A stretch of 64,000 bases of DNA, from NCBI GenBank assembly GCA_023079485.1, contig CM041104.1, positions 63,676 to 127,675 on the forward strand, written 5' to 3'. Source of the DNA: Archilochus colubris. Lineage: Eukaryota; Chordata; Aves; Apodiformes; Trochilidae. Below the pieces are notes generated by a model. That model ran no database searches. It was not told the DNA's origin and saw only the letters and a program-made list of their open reading frames with translations. The translations under genes were made by a program, and so were the position numbers. Every line of letters starts with the position of its first letter. Within the stretch, counting starts at the first letter, position 1. Of the stretch, positions 56,686-64,000 are shown one piece after another.

Positions 56686-59600
56686 GTGAGACAGTGGTGG
56701 GATAAGTGCATCCTGGAGGGATGGGTTCAGGATCCCCGGCTCCACTCCCAGCCCTGAGGCATCCCCAGCACGGCTGGCTCCCCATGGCCCTTCTCTTCCC
56801 AGAGAAGTTGAAAAATGCACTGAGAATCTGATGGGGGGTTTGAAAATCCAATGTAGGAGCTGGCTGAATGCTGGGATGGGCACGTGGAAGCTGAGAGCAT
56901 GACCCCTGCAGCCCCTCAGAGAGCTGTCGAGGGGGTGAGTGACCCAGAGGCAGGACAGAGGAGGGGACCACAGCACACCAGGAAGAGCCATCCCACACTG
57001 GGAGGCAGAGGATGAAAGCCCATGGCCAGGAATGAAGCAGAAGAGTTGTGCTAGGAGCAGAGGGGTGAAATAAAGTCCAGCAGTGGGTGCTGACAGAAGC
57101 AGTGAGCTGCAAGATGCACCCAAACCTTTTTCTGCTCAGACACCTGCAAAAAATATCCTATTAAAACTGAAATTGGGCTCCTACCCCTGCATTCAGTCAC
57201 CTTCCATTTACTGAGATCCTAAACACCTCCAGGGGGACAGCTGACTTTTGCTTCATGTCTGCGTTGGGCATACACATCCTGTTGCTAGAAAATGATGATA
57301 ATGTTTTTAAAAAAATTTAGAAAACCCTGGAAGAGGGCTGGGTCCATGTGTAATGATGGGGACAGCCACCAGAGCTTTCCATAATGGAGCACCAGAAACC
57401 AGGAGGGTGCAGCGAGCCCCTGTCCCTGAGCCTGCTGTACTTTGCAAAACAAATCACCCCTTAGAGAAAGAGAAATTCAGGGATTTAGCCCCTGGGTGTG
57501 AGTCCGTCTGGAAATGAAGCACAGTGGCCAGGCTGGAGGCACTGCTGCCCCTCAAGCAGCATTTCCCACCACAGTGCAGCCCTTCTGCCTCCACAGAGCT
57601 CTTCTGGCCAAAGGGTTGCTCTGAGCATCCCTAAACCCTCCATCCTTCAGCCCATCTGCCACTCGAAGCCCCACTCCCCACCTATGATGTCAGGGAGGCT
57701 CCCACTCCTCATTAGAGGTCGCAGCCCCTGAGCAAAGATTAATCTGGTGCTTGTGTGAATTTATCTGCTTGAAAAGAGAGGGACTGGCTCTGACCTCACA
57801 GTCTGGAGACTGGTGGGGAGTTTACTGTCCCCTGAGCTGTCAAGCCAATTCCCTGCAGTACCAAGCTGTTGTTCTTGGCATCTGCTAGGCAGAAAGACTA
57901 TGAAACACCCCAAATATCTGTTTGTTTTAAAAGGTAAATATTAATTTCAGGATGCTGTTTACATAACCAGACTCTTTGAGCTTGAAGTCACTGCCTTTTG
58001 CTAGTTGTCACATGGCATTAGTGTGTATTTAACATTTATTTAACGTTACTTGGTCCTGCTTGTGCCAGATGGCAGGCAGCCGGCATGGCTAGCCATGGGC
58101 TTAGCTGAGTGATGCTCTGAAGAGAGAAAAGGGGGAGGTTTGAGACAGAAACAGTAAAAGTTTCAGCAGTTTTGCATGTCCCTGAATGGCACTGATGTAT
58201 GCTGTGGCTCTGCTGTCCCCAAGGCTGATTGGTTTCCCTGCCCCCAGAGAACGGTAGAACCCAAAAGCAAGAAAACATGGGAAGCATCATCCTCTGGCAA
58301 GTCCAAACAAGTGCAGGGGATGGGCTTTCCTCAGTTCTTGCTGTGTGTTGGGATCTAGGGCATGCTCTGAAGCCTTGCTTTTGACTTACTTTACATCACC
58401 TTGGCCTGATCCTTCCTGGCACTGAGCTCTCAGTGTAGACCCACGGTCCCTGGCAGAAAGCCACCCCTGCAGAGCCCATCACCATTTGCATGCACTGGGT
58501 GGGAAACCAGAGCTGTGACTCTGAGCTGAACATGTCTATGGGGGTCTGGTGACCTGGAGGAGCAGGTGACATGGGAGAGGACCTGCTCATTGTCTCCTGA
58601 GATCCCGAACATCAAGTTTCTTCACCTTAGCAAAGAGCTGAGAGATCTCACAAAGTCATGTGCATCCCTGGCATGTGATCCAGACACCCCAATAGTCCCA
58701 TGTCTCTTTTCCACCCCTCCAGTCATTTACTCTGCCAGCACAGGGCATTCTGGGGGAAACACAGCACTGCTGGTGTCACTGCTTTCTCAAACAATACAGA
58801 AATGCTGCCAGATGGCCTTTAGGAAACAAATACAATATTCAGGACAGTATCACCATGTTTATGGCTGCAGCAGGCACCCATAAATATAAATGTTTGAATA
58901 TACAGACAAGAAAAATTCTGAGATGGCTTCAGGGACAGAATTATGGTTTCTCAGTTGGGCTGGATACCCTCAGGCTCAAATACTGATGTTTGAAGAAAGG
59001 GACTTGGGTGATAAATAATATCCCCAGATTTCATCACAGAACTGTTTCCTGTTTGGGCTGCAGGGGGCTGTATCACACCTGGTGAACAGGTCCTATCCCA
59101 TCCCTCCACTCCTCCAGCAGTTCTTGCTCAGTGAGATCCCATCCTTCTCCCACCAGGCTCTCCTGCCTCTCCAGGCAGTGTTGGCCTGCCTTTGTGCCAG
59201 GAGAAACACTGACCAGACACCAGGACTGACCTTGGGAAACTGCATCAAGTTCTGGACCTCCCCTTCTGGAACCATCTGCCCTGCTCTCTTTTCACTCAGT
59301 TCTCTCCTGTGTTAATGATGCTTGTACTAAATTTTCCATTTTTCCTTGTTTTGAAAACCAGTCTCCAGCAAAGGAAGTGGGCAGGTTACTCTGCCGTGGC
59401 CTGCACTGTGAGATAAATGCTTTGTCTCATTTCCCACTCATTTTTATGACATTAATTATGCTTTCTGGAGCATTTTTAGAGCTACACACACCTGTGAGAC
59501 TTCCAAATAATGTTCCCACTTGCTCTTGTGTTCTTCGATCAGGCCCATTAGTCTTTGCCACCAGATTTGGGAATGGGAAGACTGAGCTGTAGTGGGATTA

Positions 59601-62600
59601 GGGAGGAGACAGCAAAAGAGTGAGGAAGAGGCAGGACAAGGCTGGGGGGATCTGAGCTATGAGGAGCAAGAACAGATGGATGTCTTTGCCTGAAAGAACT
59701 TGTTCCAGCCCAGGGACATGTCTATCAGCTGAGATCTTCCCCAGTCTGGGAGCCCTCCAGCTCAGCATGGTGCTCCCTTGTTTTGACACAGGTCTGCAGA
59801 GAAGGATCTTCAGCTGCTCTCATCTACCTCTCCAGCTGCATGGATAGAGTCAGGGAGAGGCACCTGAGCAGCTCAGCCCTGCTATTGACCCACCTCACCC
59901 TGCTGTACAGGGCCTCCCTTGGAGTGGGGATTCACACAATCCCACACTTTGGAAAACCAGAAGTAAGATTGCCAAGTCCTGTTCCCAGAGACTGAGCTTC
60001 CCACCTGCAGCCACCTTTGTCACGTTGTTAGACAGGCTTTAATCAGAGGTGGACTCAAGGCCATGTGATGAAGGAGGTTTCCTTTGGCAGGACCTTTGCA
60101 GGAGCTGGAACTGAAGGCGGAAGAAGCACAGTGAGTGAAAGAGGACCAAACCCAGAAGGGTGCTTTACATCAGAGCTTGGAGACAGGTGAGGATGTGGCA
60201 GGACAGCAAACAAAAATGGAAAAGCCTGTCTCCAGAGCACAGCTTATTTACCCCCTTCTTATTCAGGTTTGTATTTAATGGCAACAGTTTTTCATATGTG
60301 ATGGGACAGCTGAGAAAAAATGCCTCCAGGAGGCTCCTGCAATTGTCACTGAGTTCACTAAACTGGCCCATGACTGACCAACCTCTTTGCACTAAATCAG
60401 CTATCTGATATGGACTCTCAGAGGAAGAAGGAACAACATAAAGTAACCCAAGTGGTTCCTACTTGAACAGGAGCTGTTGAAATGGCTACAGAGTTGACTG
60501 GAAGGAATAGACATAATTTTGTTATAACTTACAACAGCTGGATAGAAAAGGAAGGTATTAAACCTGTTAAGTACTACAGGATGACAATGAACTTGCCTGT
60601 CTGTAAAAGTCTGCACACACTGTGGTGTAGGATGCCAGGAAATAAGCAGAGCAGATCCCACCTACCTGCTCCTCCAGCAAGCACCATTTCCCCATGCACC
60701 AAACACAGAAGCACATCGTGGAAAAACACAGCCCATGACCTGACTCTCTGACATGCAATTAATGTGTTAAAGATTCTGGGAGTATTTCTTGACTTGTGAA
60801 GTATGAGTATTTTCAGGGGGTTGTGGTTTACAGGCAATGGATATATAACATGTGAGTGACTGTATATTTGCAGTCCTAAAAATGCTGTTTGCAAAACAGT
60901 GGATGCTGAGTCGGGTATGATATCTGTATATACATTTAGATATACATATCTACCTCACTAGGATGCATGTGCTCACATACTGCTCTTAGCTGAGAAGTTG
61001 TCTTTTCCTTGTCCCAAATACATCATCTTTAAATGATAAAAGTTAAAAGGTTCCAAATAAAGTCCATGTGCCCACAGAGTGGGTTCTCAAACACACCAGC
61101 CTGTTTCAAGGACATACAGAAACATCAGCTGAGTAAACAGGTGTTGCTCGGCTGGACGCAGAACATAAATCTATCCTGAGAGGCTGTGTGGGATTTTTTT
61201 TTCCCAGAGCAAATAAACCCTGCTCTGTGTATGAAAGAATCCAAAAAATTGCAAGTGATCCCTTTGTTTGATGGTTGCTGATGATTCCCAACCTGTGCCC
61301 CAGCTCTGGAGAGCACAGATCATCCTGTGATGTGGCTCCAGTTCTGGGGGCTGGAGGCAGGGAAGGGGTGCAAGGCAAGCTACAGCAGCATGTGCCCCAG
61401 AGCAATATTGTCCTCTTGCTTGCAGATTGTTCCCTCTCATGTTCATCAGGACAGACAGATCCGGATCCTCATCCTCTCTCCAGGACAATACAACCCTTCA
61501 CCATGTGCCTCAGATCTGCTGAGAAAGTGCACAGGTAGCCTGATCCCTGTTCACACCTCTCTGTCTCTCTACAGACACTTGCTGGAGGAGCAGCAGGATG
61601 GCCACATTTAAAACACAAACTAGTTTCTGTGGGGAAGTTCTGTATAAATATGGAAATGTCCCCAAAGCTGTTGTGCTCAGCTCCTGTGTGTTTCATGGGC
61701 ATTGAGGTCTGCAAGGTCAGACCCTGTACATGCCCTACTCTGCAAATACTACAAATGTTATTCAGCACAATCCTCTCCTCTTCTGGGTTTCCCTTTGCTT
61801 CACCTTTAGAAACAAAGCAGCAATGTGTGTAATGGAGCTGCTCTGTGCCTATCATGACTTCACCTTGGGCAATACCACAGCTGTTGAGCAGAATACATTA
61901 GCTCCTCCTTGGAAGCTCTGCCCAGCACATCCCAGCACTCTGCCTTGTGATCCCAGTCCTCCTTGCCTCCTCCCCATCCTGAGAAGTAACAATTCACACC
62001 AAGACACATCCCTCCATGGTCATGATGCTCAGGAGTGATGAGACACAGAACAGGGCTGCAATGATCCTTCATGGTCAGGATGGCAGTTCCCAACTCCTCC
62101 TCCACACTCAGGCACACGGAGAGCTCCAGCATGGATGAGCCTCGGAGAGATGCCTGGCTGTGGCTGTGGAGTGTGACCAGATGGCTTGAGGACCTGCTCC
62201 CACCACTTTGCTGAAGCCTCCAAGTGCTACCCCAAGAATGGTGCTCAGCCTGCTGCCTCCCTAGGGGCTTCACAGCTAAACTAGTAAGAAGCTCTTATCA
62301 GCATCCCACACAACAGCCCTTTCTGCTTCACCAGTGCAAATCTGGCCACAGCAAGGATGTTGATGACACTTAAATGAAGTGGTGGTAAACATAGGCCAGA
62401 GACATGCTGCAGCCAGCACAGCAGGAAATAAGAGCCATGTGGAGGATGCAGGCTCTGGCAGACAGGCTGCTCCAAGGAAGTGCTGGTGCCTTGCAAGGAG
62501 AGGAGGCAAAGCCACAAAGTTAAAATGAGGACAATGGGACTAGATGGCTGCTGCTGTCATTTCAGAGTATATTTGGATCTGCTCCATCGTGGGATATCTG

Positions 62601-63374
62601 GGCCCAAGAGATGCCTTTTCCTGGCCAGCAAACTCCAAACTCCCTGAGCATCTAGAGCTAACAACAGTGCATAGCTCACAACAGTGAGCAACCTACAGTG
62701 AGCAGCCCAGAAATGGGGGAGTTTAAAACTCAGTTTGTTGGAAGCATGGTTCTACTGGGAAGCAGCAGCCCTGCCCTGTGTGCCTTTTTCCCCAACAGCC
62801 AAGTAGAGCTCACAGCTCTCACTGCCTTGGACACAGACAGTGACTTGAGGGGATGGACAATGCCCTAGGGGTTCCAGTTTGGATCTCCTGCTCCACCCCA
62901 AGACTTCTCCTTCACTGGTGATGAGCTCTGCCAAAGCTGAGCAAGAGACAGAAGGGCATCAAGACTCACTAGTACCAGCATGACTTGATACCTGGTGGTG
63001 AAGACATCTACCTAGGACAGGAGACTGGGTCTTGGCCCTGTTCCAGGCCCACATATGTATCTCTGAAATCTAATTTCATTCTGTGGAAGCATATATTTTA
63101 TTGCTGAGAACAGAAACCCTAGCTACAACTCTGTTTGCAGGAACATGATCTTACTTCCACAGCTACTTTCAAGTCCTTTGGCAAACCCCTGACCCTGCTG
63201 GACTAGTTGCATTTTCCATAGGATCACCTGTCATGGCAAACCCTCCAGAGTTTTGGTTGGGAGCAGGGCTGTGTTCAGTTTTCAGACTGGATGTCAGCAC
63301 AAGGCGGCAGCCTCAGAAAACATGCATGAAGGTTGCAGCTTTCAGCAGCCATGTCTAGTGCGAGGCATCCCTAG

Positions 63375-63432
63375 GGTTAGACTAGATGTTCTCCAAAGGT
63401 CCCTTTCAGCTCAAACTGCACCAAGATTCTTT
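63375..63432 (+). mobile_element. CR1 3' end fragment, plus strand
   Basis: GGGTTAGACTAGATGTTCTCC-AAAGGTCCCTTTCAGCTCAAA is the forward CR1 3' end (compare the usual GGACTAGATGATCTCCAGAG type). Short, and opposite in orientation to the CR1 at 63672. Confidence 0.7.
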
Positions 63433-63671
63433 ATCCCACTTGCCTTGCAATTCTTGGAGCATCATCTCCAGGCCTTGTTGTCTCCCAGGACAGCCTTGCT
63501 GCCTCACTGAACCCACTCCCCTGAAGCCTGGGGCTGCAGGTGGGCTGTGGTGACAGGAGGCAACTCAGACACTTTGGCTCCAGTACCTCTGTGTTAGTGG
63601 GGAGACCTCAGCACGCAGAGGGGCAGGTGAGTTGGTTTTGAGGCAGCCATAAACCAGTCAGGCTAAAATTA
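63433..63671. other. no feature recognised
   Basis: Short spacer between two CR1 pieces of opposite orientation. Confidence 0.4.
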
Positions 63672-64000
63672 ATCATAGAACTGTTTTGGTTGGAAAAGGC
63701 GTTTGAGATGATCAAGTCCAACTGTTAACCCAGGCCTGCCAAGGCCACCGCTAAGTCGTGTCCTTCCAGGGATGATGACTGAACCTCTTCCCTGGGCAGC
63801 CTGTTTCAGGGCCTGACAACCCTTTTCAGGAAGAAATTGTACCTCAATATCCAGTCTAAACCTCCCCTGGCACAACGAGGCCCTTTGTCCGACCATCGCC
63901 CTGGCTCCGGCCTCCTCTCAGCAGCTGCAGAGAGCGAGGTCTCCCCTCAGTCTCCTTTGAACACCCTCAGTTCCCTCAGAGTTAAAATCACACACCTTCC
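63672..64000 (-). mobile_element. CR1 3' fragment running off the window
   Basis: Begins AATCATAGAACTGTTTTGG-TTGG and continues GATGATCAAGTCCAACTGTT, CCTCTTCCCTGGGCAGCCTG and TCTCCCCTCAGTCTCCTTTG. Reverse-oriented CR1, still ongoing at the last base. Confidence 0.9.

Larger units (their letters stand above)
49136..63374. other. long intergenic stretch, no gene recognised
   Basis: No conserved exon identified. Local features are a poly-T at about 50178-50189, a (CAAA)n tract, AT-rich patches (53900-54130, 54530-54700, 55210-55370, 57895-58060) and one weak exon candidate at 56586-56685. Confidence 0.4.

Overview
The window is vertebrate nuclear DNA, most likely from a bird and probably a songbird. 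The signs are many CR1 LINE fragments (terminal ATTCTATG-type repeats), ERV-L-like endogenous retrovirus sequence, and one compact, GC-rich gene with GT-AG introns. The only confidently recognised host gene is SNTA1 (alpha-1-syntrophin). It lies on the minus strand from 40159 down to 28311 in eight exons that join in frame to a 491-residue protein with an undamaged reading frame.

Layout. 1-7.0 kb is a mosaic of retroelement pieces: a plus-strand ERV with a partial LTR, a primer binding site and a broken gag; CR1 fragments; and a duplicated block of about 1.1-1.25 kb whose copies sit exactly 2,271 bp apart over most of their length. 7.97-14.07 kb is a minus-strand ERV: 3' LTR, polypurine tract, pol, and gag. 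Gag and pol share one reading frame and are separated by a single TAG. Pol has one further stop, a TGA inside integrase. There is no env and no recognisable 5' LTR, because CR1 sequence abuts the gag end. 14.6-17.5 kb holds an A-rich degenerate array, a 193-197 bp tandem repeat, a second repeat family and an LTR-like insertion. 17.96-19.08 kb is a very decayed non-CR1 LINE that still shows reverse-transcriptase and C-terminal zinc-finger signatures.

19-28 kb has no recognisable gene, only simple repeats. 28.3-40.2 kb is SNTA1, with a CpG-rich promoter at 40.16-40.26 kb and minisatellites in intron 5 and just upstream of the start. 40.6-64 kb is intergenic, with several CR1 3' ends, AT-rich stretches that look like possible conserved regulatory elements, and two weak exon candidates (46137-46248 and 56586-56685, both +).

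The host gene and the repeats show no functional link. SNTA1 would make a cytoplasmic adaptor of the dystrophin complex; the rest is mainly mobile-element history. I found no evidence of a new multi-gene system. The most unusual material is the ERV (same-frame gag-TAG-pol, and hydrophobic segments at the start of gag) and the repeat cluster at 14.6-17.5 kb. Family names and boundaries of repeats were judged by eye and are approximate.
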